From Stichopus chloronotus (Eukaryota; Echinodermata; Holothuroidea; Aspidochirotida; Stichopodidae), in contig CM037836.1 in NCBI GenBank assembly GCA_021234535.1, positions 12,569,111 to 12,633,110 on the forward strand: 64,000 nucleotides of DNA, written 5' to 3'. Of the stretch, positions 53,313 through 64,000 are shown piece after piece. Below the pieces are notes generated by a model. That model did no database searches, was not told the DNA's origin, and worked only from the letters and a program-made list of their open reading frames with translations. Position 1 is the first letter of the stretch; every line of letters begins with the position of its first letter. Both the position numbers and the translations under genes were made by a program.

Positions 53313-54077
53313 ACATTGTGCGTATATCGTGGATATACTTTGGGTAGAATTAAACAGTGTCGAAACGAACAAAGACAGTGCTAAGGTACGTAAGGTACAT
53401 CCATTAGTTTTGTAGTTATTCAAGTTATTTTATTCCCTGTGATAGCTGTGTGGATAAACTGGCGATTTATCGGTGAGATTCATACCTGCAATCCTAACCA
53501 ATCAGAATTCATGGCACCATATGTATATCACCTTGCAGATGTTTCGACGCAAATGTCTGTTAAATGGTCACGATATTACCATTTAACCAATATAGATTTA
53601 ATTAATGTGAGAACATTTTAGTTAATAAAGTTTAAGTTTCATTGATTCGTATATTCATCAATGAGTAACACAGTCTTGTGGAACCCTACAGGTCATTTGA
53701 TCAATAATTTTTACTAAAGTTTATGCCTAAAACAAGCACAAAGTCCTGTGTTTGTACCTGTTGTCTCTACAACCTCTTTTTACTGAAGAGAAAGGGGGGG
53801 GGGGGGGAGAGGGGACACGGCTCCCCACATTTCGATAGTTAAGGGACGTAATATCAAATGCCCAGCCACACGTCGTGAAAGAAAAATGATGCGACTCCTT
53901 TTTTGAACGGGGAGGGGGAGGGCATAACTAATACAAGTGCACCACACTTTAGAGAGTAATGCATGTAGTCTCTAGGCTTATGAATTCCCATAAAGGAACT
54001 CTGCGTGACTCTGTGTTCCAACGTCAGACTTACCTACACAGCTGTAAGTTCTCAAACGTTGGCAGCGCTTCGCGCTC
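53306..54077. other. Unassigned non-coding DNA with G14 run
   Basis: G14 at 53794-53807. A GC hairpin AGCGC-TTC-GCGCT at 54064-54076 lies at the right edge. No gene recognised. Confidence 0.5.
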
Positions 54078-54210
54078 TCTTTACCGTATTATGTTTATGT
54101 ACAAAACAAGGTAATGGATGGACTGACTTGCTGAAATGTTCCGTTTTCTTTACCGTATTAAGTTAATGTAGGCTACAAAACAAGGTAATTGATGGATTGA
54201 CTTACCTCAC
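54078..54210 (+). repeat. Tandem duplication, about 69-bp period
   Basis: TCTTTACCGTATTATGTTTA at 54078 and TCTTTACCGTATTAAGTTAA at 54147 each continue with ACAAAACAAGGTAAT and GATGGA-TGACTT. The second unit carries a small GGCT-type insertion. Two copies only. Confidence 0.85.
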
Positions 54211-56160
54211 CAGTCGATGTTATTCTGTTAACTCACGAGGGATACATCCATTGATTCTGGACTTGTTCCTTTCGAAGCAAATCGAAATTAATTGAAGAGC
54301 ATTAAAAGTGTAGTACTTTTGCATGGAGTAACGATGTCGTGTAGATGTTAACGAATTTTAAGTTCTCAGGGTAAAGACTTCCTTTCCTACAAACGGTGAC
54401 TGTTTTTATAATTACTTTTCTTCTTCACATTTCCTTAAGAGTTTATTTCGTACAGGTTGTATTTCGGAATAAAAAGATTCTAGCCAAGGCGAAATCCAGT
54501 CCAAACAGCGAGAAACGTTCTCAGCACGGTTATGGTGATCGTTGCACGTCCCCTCCCCCCCCCCCCCATCGATACTCCAATAAAATTCCAAATTCCTCGA
54601 ATAGGGCAGGCCCGTAACCATATTAACCATTTTCTTTGGGGGGCACATCAAGTTTTTAAGTTTTGTCGGCCCGAGGGAGGGAGATTTTTGCTTTTTCAAG
54701 GATTATATATTCAAAATGGAGGGACATTTGAATCCTTGTATTTCTATTCTAAAGAAGCAGGAGATTTAATTGATTTTTTTTGGGGGGGGCACGTGCATCT
54801 CATCCCAAAGTGGTCACGTGCCTGAAAAAGGGAGAAGTGAGGTCAAAATTATGTTTGTAGTCGCATATATGAATAAATTGGTTATATACACTTTTATTAC
54901 ATATCTTATAAAACTATGAAAAAATTTTGCTCTCCCCCTCTTCTCCAGTTTCAATTGCAAACTGCTTCCGACAAGTCCGTCCCCAGACGATTCCTGTTAT
55001 ACTACAGCAAACAATTTTAGGTTGTTGCTTTTTTTTTTTTTTTGCTTTGTCAATCATTTACGTAGAGAGTGAAGGGTAGGGACCAAAATGCTGGTCCAGA
55101 ATCCTAATCTAAAAAAAATATGAGATTTTGAGGGCAGTTTAATTTTCAAAACATTTATTTTAAAAATTACACTCTCCGTCAGACCAGGGTCTGCAATTAG
55201 CCACACAAACATGGCAAAAAATGAGGGCATTTGCCGCACTCGTTTAAAAGACCTATTTTAGCGGCTATTTTTACCAAATACCTGAACATTTTCGAAATAA
55301 ACCTCAAAACGGTAAAAAAAAAAAGGAGCTTGTGATTTTCAGCGCCCTTTGCGCGCTAGGTCCCCCCCCCCCCTTTTTTTTTTCTCATACTTCAACCGAG
55401 CAAAACAAACATGAGGAAGCAGACGGTTTACTCCCCACGCTGTTTCCAAACGTAGTTTTTCAAAACATTTTTCTTCCCACTTAGAGCTTCGGAATTGCAA
55501 GAAGCAGATTACCAGTAGGGATACGGGGAAGTTGTGGCGTTGCGGTTTCGAGCACAACACGAGTTGCCAAACCAGGTCGAAAATTTCATATACGAATTGA
55601 TGTTGAGGTAACCTTTTAAAACGCCCGGGTGACCTCATTTCATTGTAAAGGACGACCGTGGTTCAATTTAAAGCTTCCTAGTGTTACGATAATATCCAGA
55701 GTCGTCGTTTGTGATGTCACTGAAACTGAGAGCCTCAGCCCTTCGATAGGAATTATAGTGTAGAAGTTTTCTTTCACCTTGAAGATCGAAGTGTACTGTG
55801 GGATTAGCTGTCATGCATCGTACCTTTCGTATCTCCCTTCCCAAGGTTCATTTCATCAAAAAATTATCTGGTATGTAAAGATAAGAAACGGGCTTCAACA
55901 ATAGCGGACTGCCAGTCACCGTAAAGCCTAACTAAACATGCTGCATAGGCCATTTTTCGGTGTGCTTCGCGTGCGCCTTTGAAAGTTAACCGTCTATTTT
56001 TTGGGGTATTATTGTTCATAGCTCCTACCGTCCGTCTCCCTACCCTAAAAGTCCATTAACCATCAATGGCTCCTCCACGAGAGAAGGTGGGGATGGATGG
56101 GCTTTCCCCAAATACTTTGACCTAGAAAGTAAAACAATTTTCTTTGAAAATTAATCTTAG
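54211..56160. other. Unassigned DNA made of old repeat fragments
   Basis: C13 at 54555, C12 followed by T10 at 55362-55383. Two related phrases TTTGGGGGGCAC (54638) and TTTGGGGGGGGCAC (54778) are about 140 bp apart and may be a tandem pair. GCGC-type hairpins at 55341-55357 and 55959-55976. The composition is that of decayed dispersed repeats, and the frames on both strands are unrecognised. Confidence 0.5.
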
Positions 56161-58014
56161 CTACATTTATTTGTAATAGGTGGAGTTGGGGCGTAAGAGC
56201 AAAAGAAGAAAAGGTGTTGAAAATACCTGTTGATATCCTTTCCGTAAAAAATATTTGGCGGGCTCCGTGCCAACTGATGGTGGCGATCTGCTTGGAAAGT
56301 TCGGCCGCACATGTCCAGGCTTCTCGACACCCCCCCCCTCCCCCACCATTGGGGAAAAATCCTGGAAACGAGCCTGATACTCCTTTTATAGATGTATGCC
56401 AATAAGTGCCCAAAAGATCCGCTAGAACCTGGCAGCTCAATTGAAATCATGATCTTGATCGTTAGTCTCAAAATATTATAATGAAAGTTGAAATGTCTGA
56501 CCAATTTTTCACTTTCAATACTTTTCGGAGATACAGTAACGTTTGTTCCAACAAAGCCCACGATTCTGCAATTGCATAAGAGCGTCCGAGGTTTCTCCTC
56601 TGGTTACGTTCATAGGGCGTTACCCCAGACCCCAGGGTGAAAAGCTATGGCGGCTCCTCTCCAATGCTCCTCAAGCCACCAAAACTCAGCCTCCTGCCGG
56701 GGCAGCTTTGATCATTCAAACCTGTCAGTTAGTCATATCTCGTCCCCGCCCCCCTCTCGGATTGACGGCCCTGGTATCCTGAGAGATTGAGGGCCTGCGT
56801 CGAAGACACACCTTTTTCTATGCTTGTTACAAATGTAGCATTTCAGTTTTGCAGAACTCTCTCAGATTTAGTACATCGAATGAACGAACAAAACCTGCAG
56901 TTCGTTTGGCAGGTTTCGCAGGAATTGAGGGTGAAGTACAAGGAACCTGTTGGAACTCTGAAAAGTATTGATCTTTCAGATCCGTTGTCAAGGGGTCATT
57001 GTAATGTAATGTGCGGTGCAAATTCGTTAAAAATAGACCTGGGTTTTGTGTTTTTGTAATTCATAATTTCCGAGTGACGTTAATTGGAACGAAAACAAGC
57101 AATAGATCTATTCTGAGGCCAACGAAAAGTAATTAGTCACATCCCGAGTTAATACTTCGACGTGTTTGGAGTTAAATCGATTTAATCCCCTCTTTTAATA
57201 CGTGTTAATGTGCATCATCTTGGCCTGGAACCGCATTCATACGTCATACCCTGTTTTTGAGTTTTGATAATCAGTGTTGCGTGCGTTCGTAAATATCTAC
57301 TGTCACAAGTCGATTTAAATGGGAACATGTCATGTCACGTGACAATTTCTCGTAGTGATTTTATTGGGTTGACATTGACAGGTGACCTAAAGGCGGGGTT
57401 GCACCTTGACAGAAGATGATATGGGTCGTCTGAAGTTATCCTATGACGTATGACACCTGTGGTCCAATCAGAATCCTAAATAAAGTGTCAATGGGACCAA
57501 TTACGTTGCCAATGCAATCGAGGACAATTTCAACAATTTTAAGTCTACTTCGCACAGGAGGAACGTCCGTGCACATCAAATCTGTGCTAACATTAATGGA
57601 TACAAATTTACGAACACTTCGTCAGCTTCTACTCCATACACCGTTTATCATTTGAAGAAATTCAACGTAAGAGCGATTGGCTCATCGTAAACTGCTGAGC
57701 TCAAAGAATAAAGCTGTTTATCGTTCAATGTATTGCACTTTGACCTATTGTTGGAGTCGGTTAATTGAGATTAACATGGATAACGAATTGCATGCATATG
57801 TAAAATGAAACACGCTCATAGTATGGGAGCCCACAAAACTTGATCCTTGACATATACTTAGACCATGATTGTGAGACAGCAAATGGGTGTCAACTGGTCC
57901 AGAGAGGGAGGGTGTGACCCCCAGGCCCCCTCCAAAACGTCGCTGCTGGGAGTAAATTCAACCCACTGACTTCATGGATGAAACTTTAGTCAAAGTGGAA
58001 GTAGCCAAGAAGTG
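56161..58014. other. Unassigned DNA with a locally GC-rich stretch
   Basis: Between 56580 and 56790 GC rises well above the window average. A 47-codon frame starts at an ATG with good context at 56647 and ends at 56790. It has no known motif and could be a chance frame in an old repeat. C9 at 56330, CACGTG palindrome TGTCACGTGACA at 57333-57344. No gene is called. Confidence 0.45.
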
Positions 58015-58403
58015 TATTACAAAAACATAAAGGCTGACAGCCTAGGTAAGCGGGAAGGGACGGCTGACCCCTCTTGAAAAAGCCCCTCTGGTGGGAATAT
58101 TTACACTGCTAAGCCCATGGACCAAGATCTGCCACAGGATAGCAATATGGATGTATATTATAAAGCTATAAAAGTTGACACCATAACTGGTTGGAAAATA
58201 CCAGCTGATACCTCTCGATCCCCGACCATCCCCCACTAATAGCGGTAGGTCTCCTGTGTATAAGCTACTTTACTTCACACAAAGATTATTTTCAAAGATT
58301 ACGCAATAGATACACATTACAAAAATGTAGGTGCTGATACTGTAGCTGTTTGAAAAAGTACTGGTTGAGATCACTAAAAACTGAGTATAGTCCCCCCCCC
58401 CCC
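58015..58403 (+). repeat. Three diverged tandem units of about 150 bp
   Basis: Units start at about 58015, 58156 and 58315, each with TATTA/CATTA, an A-rich step, then a CTGA-C-type phrase and a second CTGA/TTGA about 35 bases later. The clearest unit carries AGTTGACACCATAACTGG and AAAATACCAGCTGA at 58173-58208. Similarity between units is moderate, so the array is old. It ends in a C12 tract at 58392-58403. Confidence 0.5.
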
Positions 58404-58948
58404 TCCCCTATGACTATTATTTATCCTAACAAACTCTCAACTGCTATCGCTTTACGGTGTATGACCATACTTTGCAAATGGACACTAACATTACCATGTG
58501 GGTGTTTAATTTTGTTTTTCCATATTTATTTCAACTTCTTGCTCTTTGTGGAATGTATCATTAATGAAAATCAAAATTTATCATTTTAATAACAAATATG
58601 AAATTAGACATAGTAACAATCAGACAAATAACAATTAAAAATTAATTGAACACACTGAAAATTTAAGGTCGAATATTCAAACATAAATTACAATTTCATA
58701 TTTTGAAAAGCATTATCACATTCATTACAAGTATGTTTAACTACTAGCTTTTTTCATTGAAATGTGTCTTTCTACCTCAAGAGCATATTTATATTCGAAC
58801 TCAACGATATTTGGTGTTTGTTTAAAACACAAATTGAGTCAAAATTTACAAACATCGCCATTTGCAATTATTTACTGCATTGTGCACACTGACTTATGTC
58901 CCCCTTTTTTTTTTGATAAACATAATTAACTCAGACCCTGAGGTTGTG
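58404..58948. other. Unassigned AT-rich DNA
   Basis: Strongly AT-rich spacer between the tandem array and its inverted relative; no gene or other repeat seen. Confidence 0.55.
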
Positions 58949-58984
58949 TCAGCTGGTATTTTCCAACTAACTATGGTGTCAGCT
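58949..58984 (-). repeat. Inverted relative of the 58.2-kb repeat unit
   Basis: The 36 bases are the reverse complement of 58173-58208 at 32 positions (shared core CAGCTGGTATTTTCCAAC). Either a member of the same family inserted in the other direction or one arm of a larger fold-back about 810 bp long. Confidence 0.75.
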
Positions 58985-59272
58985 GTTTTTTTGTGATGAA
59001 CGTATTCAAATTGTCTGGGCTCAGTGAGGGGTGAGACAAGATGTCGCACTGAGGTTCCTGGTGTATCAGGCGTGTAATCGATTGTAAGTGTTTCAATTAA
59101 ATTAACTTCATTATTTTAATAACCAATTTTACGTTAAGTATACTATGAATGCAACATGGTCAATAAACTACTTCAACCAAGTAATACACATGTATTTCCT
59201 AGCATTTCGTTTGAGCGTGGAAGAAGGAATGTACGGAGATTTAACTGACTGTCAACACAGAGACTGTCAACA

Positions 59273-59294
59273 CATATATATATTATATTATATA

Positions 59295-59334
<40 letters not shown>
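59273..59334. repeat. (TA)n microsatellite with ATTATA breaks
   Basis: Imperfect TA array of 62 bp, preceded by a small tandem ACTGTCAACAC repeated twice (about 59247-59273). Confidence 0.95.
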
Positions 59335-59337
<3 letters not shown>

Positions 59338-60270
59338 TCAGTAATGGCAATACCCTAGATTGTCACTTAACCATCTCTAGGTAACGAAGCGCTGAACGTT
59401 GAACGTCCAGGGTCGCCGTCTTTTTTGCATGCAGAGCGGAAACCATGCATCATATTAAAAATTAGAGTTGATGGTTAGTGCTTGAAATGGACGAGAAGAG
59501 CTGTCAGGTTAGGTTAAGAATTCCAGCCGTAACGTCTGCACGAATGGGACATAGACTTCGCTCTTACCTCATTTCGATACAAAAAATCATAACGGGATGA
59601 TTTCGTAATAGGAACTACTTCCCTAGGGGTGAAGAGTGATACTTACTGAAGAGGTTTATACATACCTTGCCGCCTGTGAGGTTTGTATATTGATAAGCGT
59701 GCAAGGTAAAGACCAATTAAAATCTTCTTGGGGGCGGTAAAACTCTATCACTAGAAAAGAAAAAAAAACATTAATAAATGAAAGAAATGACTTCGGCTAA
59801 TCGCAAACAGTTTGTTACATCCAAAATTGTTTCGGGTCACTCTATTTTTAGTTTGACGACTTCCACTCGGGCAAATAAGCACGGTTCCCCAAGTGAGGTG
59901 TAACCTAGATTAACAATTTCAATGGACAAGTGAAACATGCATAGCTGCAAAATCAAATAAATTGTTTACCACATTAGCATCAGTGACCAACCTCTGCATT
60001 CATGTGTGGCCAGGCCTCTAATGAGTTTCCCGCCAGTTCCAATCTGGATGATTAGAATCAGTTTTCGCATGGTGAGTCTATTCTCTCCAAGGAGTTATGT
60101 TGGATAGAAGTGTCATTTCCACCACCAATATGAAACTTTAGAAGTCTCTCAAGGCGATAGCCTATACAGTTGGGTTACATTGCACTTGAACATTAGGCAA
60201 GGTCAGCGCAAACAACAACACCCCCCCCCCCTCCAAAAAAAAAACAATTACCATAATCTGAATACTAGAA

Positions 60271-60313
60271 TTTAAATAATAAATAATATATAATAATAAA
60301 TAAATAAATAATT
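60271..60313 (+). repeat. AT-only (TAA/TAAA)n tract
   Basis: TAAATAAT, TAATAATAAA and TAAATAAATAAAT units in series; a decayed microsatellite. Confidence 0.8.
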
Positions 60314-62130
60314 TCAATAATAGATCAAAGTATATTGTGCAGGTTAATATATTCGCAGTATTTTTTTTTTTAAGTTAGGAGAACGTGGTACTAAGGAATG
60401 ATTATTACCCTGTGTGTGCCAATAAAAATCTGCTTGCTATATTATAATAGCACTGCTAGACTATTCTGGCAACTTGACTGCAGATACACAATGGAGGAAA
60501 CACATTTCTGAAGAGAACTTCATCGGTTTAAATGATTGTCAATTAACCAAGTTGAATGGGGGATGCAGAGTATGTTACCATGTGCTTATGCCGTTGTGTC
60601 GCATGGTTGTATAACGGAGCTACCTGTGAACCTCAATATTTGGATGGTATTTATAAATTTAACATGGAAGTTTTCATATAGGCAACATAGGCGTCAATTT
60701 GTATATTGCTGTTGCTTCTACCGCTTGAACTTGCAAGAAGTTCAATTGGCTCTATATAATGAAACGTGGTGTCGAATATTCTGTCGTATTGGGTTCTCGC
60801 ATCCCACTATTAAAGTTACCAGTTTGGCAGGATCGTATTCGATATTTCGAGACGGGCATAAAAATTCTGTTCTTGTGTTTCATCGGAGGGTTGATTTTTG
60901 ACTCAACGAACCCTTTCTTGGTGTGACAGACTAAACGAGTAACAAGGCACTGTACCAGCAGGACGGCTTAAATGACATAACCGTATGTCAATGACCGCCT
61001 ACCCACATATCCCGTTACCCTTCATATCTGCCCCTAGTATCTTCTGAGTGTCTCCGCTAGGGCAATTTGATAAATAGTGACTTTGGCAATATCTGTCATG
61101 GTCGATAAATAATAAACTTAAACTTGATGGAGGCATGTACAGAGAGGACGTGCACTTTGACTTTATTTGAGCAACATGACCATCTTCAATATATGGTCGT
61201 CCGGGTAAGTTCACACACATGCACATATACCCCTTTTTTATTTATATTAAGCAAGACAAAAAGTAACAACCATGTAAGCCAAAACAATATATACAATAAG
61301 ACATTTATTAGACACTTTTACCTAACCTGTGACGATCCGGCCAATATTATTTCCTGACAGATTCACTATGTTTTCTTTGCAAATATGTCCGAGCACGGAT
61401 AAAAGTGTATATAGTCTCAGTTAGTAGAAGATGCATTAGAAGATGAACTTTACACATATATAAACATATCTGTGTGTAAACATATTTATATACATATAAA
61501 ATTAATATAACTATATACATTTTGACTTAACTACTCCAAAGAAAACTAACAAAGGAAAGCCAAGGAGTCTGAAAAAAAGTCCTCAGTGAATGAGTGCCTC
61601 AGACAGTAAAAGTAATGACAGCGGTACAGTTTCAAATGCCATCCTTAAATTATCAAGCGAATGTACCTAAATGTTATCAAAACACAGGGCGGGTTGTATT
61701 TATCTGTTTATACTACTGACAGTGTGGTGACTTCAAGTTTCGAGATCAGTGGCTGCCAACCGCGAACGTCATTGATGACATCAATGAAAAGTAAAATTTA
61801 TCATGTAATGCCACGGAACGACGACAGAAATGAAATGTAAATAAATGTGTACCGAAGTACACGATAAATCGAATGCTAACATTGTTTTGTTTTGTTTATA
61901 CATTCCGTGTGTGTTGTAGGCCTACATTAGAGTGCCGTTTGGGGTTAAAGTGGAGATTAACGTAAGCTGAACAATTAGATTTAATGACAAAGGGTGGTAC
62001 ATTGATGTCAAACTGGCTTCGGATCCGTCTGGTTAAACTACTGGCTAGAACTTAAGTGTTCGTAGCCCACGACACAGAGAGTGAACTATTAAAAGTTTCA
62101 GGAAGCACCAAAGAACCACGATGTGTGATG

Positions 62131-62524
62131 CAGTGTTGTAGTCTAGTCACCACAATTCGAGACCAAGACTGAGGGTCCGAGTCACCACCCCCCCCCCAGT
62201 CCGAGTCCGAGTCACTTCCTTCCTAGTCCGAGTCACCGAGTCACCATGTTTCAAAGGTGGCACTGTTGTACGATATCATAGGTCTACTGTGATGTAGGTG
62301 CCAGTATTAGTCTTTTACACTGGTCTGCTAGCTGGTCTGCCAAGAATTCAATACTTTCAAAGTTACAACAATCAATCAAGTGGATCAGTTAATCATGTAT
62401 TTGTATTGGCAATACTTTCCACTTTTATACAACAGTGGAACTGTGCCACAAATCAAGAAATAGTCTTTTTTAAGAATATGAAAGATATCTTCAATTAAAA
62501 CAGCATGATAAGCTGCTGTTTATT
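62131..62524 (+). mobile_element. Dispersed element with GAGTCCGAGTC head, copy 2 (hAT-like)
   Basis: Starts CAGTGTTGTAGTCTAGTCAC exactly as copy 1, then has a GAGTCCGAGTC-rich head that carries a C11 expansion (62188-62198). It continues with CACCATGTTTCAAA, TTGTACGATATCAT, GTCTTTTACACTGGTCTGC, CAATCAATCAAGTGGAT and TTAATCATGTATTTGTATT, in the same order as copy 1. Both copies lie on the plus strand about 38.8 kb apart. No transposase frame; a non-autonomous element or a fragment of one. The hAT assignment rests only on the CAGTG start and the GAGTCC-rich head. Confidence 0.8.
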
Positions 62525-63844
62525 CAGTTTATCGTCAAACTTGCCACAATGCTGTGTAAAGGTTAAGCAGATTCAACTGATGTGGTTTTATTTGCATTTG
62601 AGGAGCTTGAATTTCTATCATACACTAGGAAAGAATGACTTTGTGCTTGATGCGCATTGTGGACACATGATAATGCTACTTACCAAAGAAGCACGCAATG
62701 CGTGATCTATACTTTCAGGCATGCACTGACAAAACATTGCAAGCTGAAGCACATAGGGCATATTTCATCCCTGCCATAAGGTATACTCTCGCCCCCTTTG
62801 CAATGTTAAAAGGACATGTCTTCTTTGTAATTTCTCTCAGCGTTAAGCAAATAGTCTTCTAGTTGGCTCCTTTCCTACACACCGGCTACGTGTTTCTTTA
62901 ACACGCAGCTTCTCTGGCTACACCAGCTATGTTTTATGTATATATCACTATTTTAACTTAATAGTATTCACATGAATATTGCCGAAATGTGTCACTAAAC
63001 AATGTGTGGTTATAACAAAAGTGCATTGCATTATGGTTAGGTAAATTGTCACTAAGCAAGATGTTGTATAATCTTGCACTTTTTTTCTCCGTTAATGTTT
63101 TATGCTGTAAATTCTACACGGTGCAATGTTGCAAATATTTTCACTTACACCATGGTTACATGTTCAAGTTTACTTATGTTACAGTTTCCAATCTTCCATA
63201 CTTTTCACCTGTCACTGTCCACATTCTTTCACTTTTTTTCAGAGTTAGGTCAATGAGTATTTACAAAATGCATGTTACTGGATTTTTTTTTTCTCACAAC
63301 AAATGTAGCGGGGGGAGGATTCATTGCCTGGCTGCAACTTAGGCTCACATTACACTTGTGATTCTGGCCCCAATATTCCTTTTCTACAGAAAGCAATGAT
63401 GGATAGTTCTGCAAATATTGTTTTATGATGCTCAACGTAAATAAATGCTCTGTATACAGCCTGGCGGATATAATAAATAAGTAGTTGAAGGTTAAATACT
63501 GTTCGGTATCTGACATTGTCATAACCGCTATATAACTGTGCACACACTTCAAGAAAAAAAAACAGTTGTCAGAATATAAATGGTTTTTAAGTTAGTTTTT
63601 TTTTTATGATGGCACTATCGTTAGAATGTAGGTTAGTAATCGATGGCTGAACTAGGTTAGGAAGTTAGGACGTTAGTCAATATGTACAGGATATGGTCAT
63701 GTCTGGATATTTCTATGTTATCGATTACTAATTCTGTTACTACCAAGGATGGCCAGGATTTATGCAAATTACCTATATCAGAATATTCAGGAACTAGAAA
63801 GAGCGATGGATATATTATCTGCAATTCCAGGAGAGGTCCACCGC
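62525..63844. other. Unassigned non-coding DNA
   Basis: Frames of 60-100 codons on both strands near 63.05-63.55 kb overlap each other and are unrecognised. Nothing gene-like. Confidence 0.5.
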
Positions 63845-63945
63845 TCAGTCCGACAAGTTTTCAGTCCCACACGTTTTCAGTTCGAAAAAAAAAAATACAC
63901 ATTTTCAGTCGGAAAGTGAAATACACGTTTCCAGTCCGTAAAATG
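63845..63945 (+). repeat. Degenerate TTTTCAGTC tandem repeat
   Basis: GTTTTCAGTC at 63857, GTTTTCAGTT at 63873, ATTTTCAGTC at 63901 and GTTTCCAGTC at 63927, mostly followed by CCGA/CGGAAA-type and ATACAC phrases. Irregular spacing of 16-28 bp. Probably part of a dispersed repeat that runs toward the window end. Confidence 0.7.
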
Positions 63946-64000
63946 AATTTTTGGAAGGGCGCCTAACCTTTGACTTTTGCTGTCAATGACTTTTTACCGA

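Larger units (their letters stand above)
58985..62130. other. Unassigned non-coding DNA
   Basis: Includes (TA)n at 59273-59334, a C11 plus A8 run at 60221-60243 and an AT-rich AAT/AAAT tract at 60271-60313. A 121-codon plus frame at 60536-60901 has no motif I recognise. TAGGCCTA at 61917. No gene is supported. Confidence 0.5.

Noticed and set aside
56063..56561. Overlapping minus-strand frames of 125 and 134 codons
   Set aside because: Two frames of similar length occupy the same place on one strand, which is a chance pattern. Glycine runs come from the poly-C tract, and no domain is recognised.
60536..60901. 121-codon plus-strand frame
   Set aside because: Cysteine- and aromatic-rich but without any spacing I recognise as a domain; no supporting context.

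Overview
This looks like ordinary non-coding nuclear DNA from an animal. I estimate GC at a bit under 40%. It has many long homopolymer runs, dinucleotide and trinucleotide microsatellites, fold-back elements and decayed interspersed repeats. No frame on either strand is both long and recognisable: most open frames are 60-130 codons, as chance predicts in AT-rich DNA, and the longer ones are either microsatellite translations or unrecognisable. There are no bacterial-style operons, no ribosome-binding-site architecture and no CRISPR array. The octamer TAGGCCTA occurs at least six times, against about one expected, and poly-C/poly-G runs are very common. From memory, both are typical of marine invertebrate deuterostomes such as echinoderms. 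That placement is inference, not proof.

Layout. 0-13 kb: a 386-bp fold-back element at 430-815, then unassigned DNA with poly-C tracts and a weak tRNA-like segment near 11.45 kb. 13-20 kb: paired poly-C and poly-G tracts and unassigned DNA. 20-24 kb: a dense repeat cluster with a possible 5S-like remnant, a TTAA-bounded miniature transposon (21046-21399), two (TA)n blocks and the first copy of a GAGTCCGAGTC-bearing element (23308-23732). 24-37 kb: unassigned, with a tRNA-like SINE remnant at 28.4 kb. 37-40 kb: a 151-nt hairpin, a TTAAAGGGG-headed repeat, a diverged 212-bp duplication containing a perfect 16-bp palindrome, and a 240-bp (GAT)n array. 40-53 kb: mostly unassigned, with a G20 run, a second TTAAAGGGG element, a 255-bp (ATC)n array and TAG/TTA trinucleotide repeats. 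53-60 kb: (TA)n, old tandem duplications, GC-hairpin motifs and a three-unit tandem array with an inverted relative 740 bp away. 60-64 kb: the second copy of the GAGTCCGAGTC element (62131-62524) and a degenerate tandem repeat running to the window edge.

I found no protein-coding gene, functional tRNA or rRNA that I can support. The window could be intergenic or lie inside a very large intron; the sequence alone does not decide this. The parts most worth a second look are the fold-back and hairpin elements and the two copies of the hAT-like repeat. I found no convincing new biological system.
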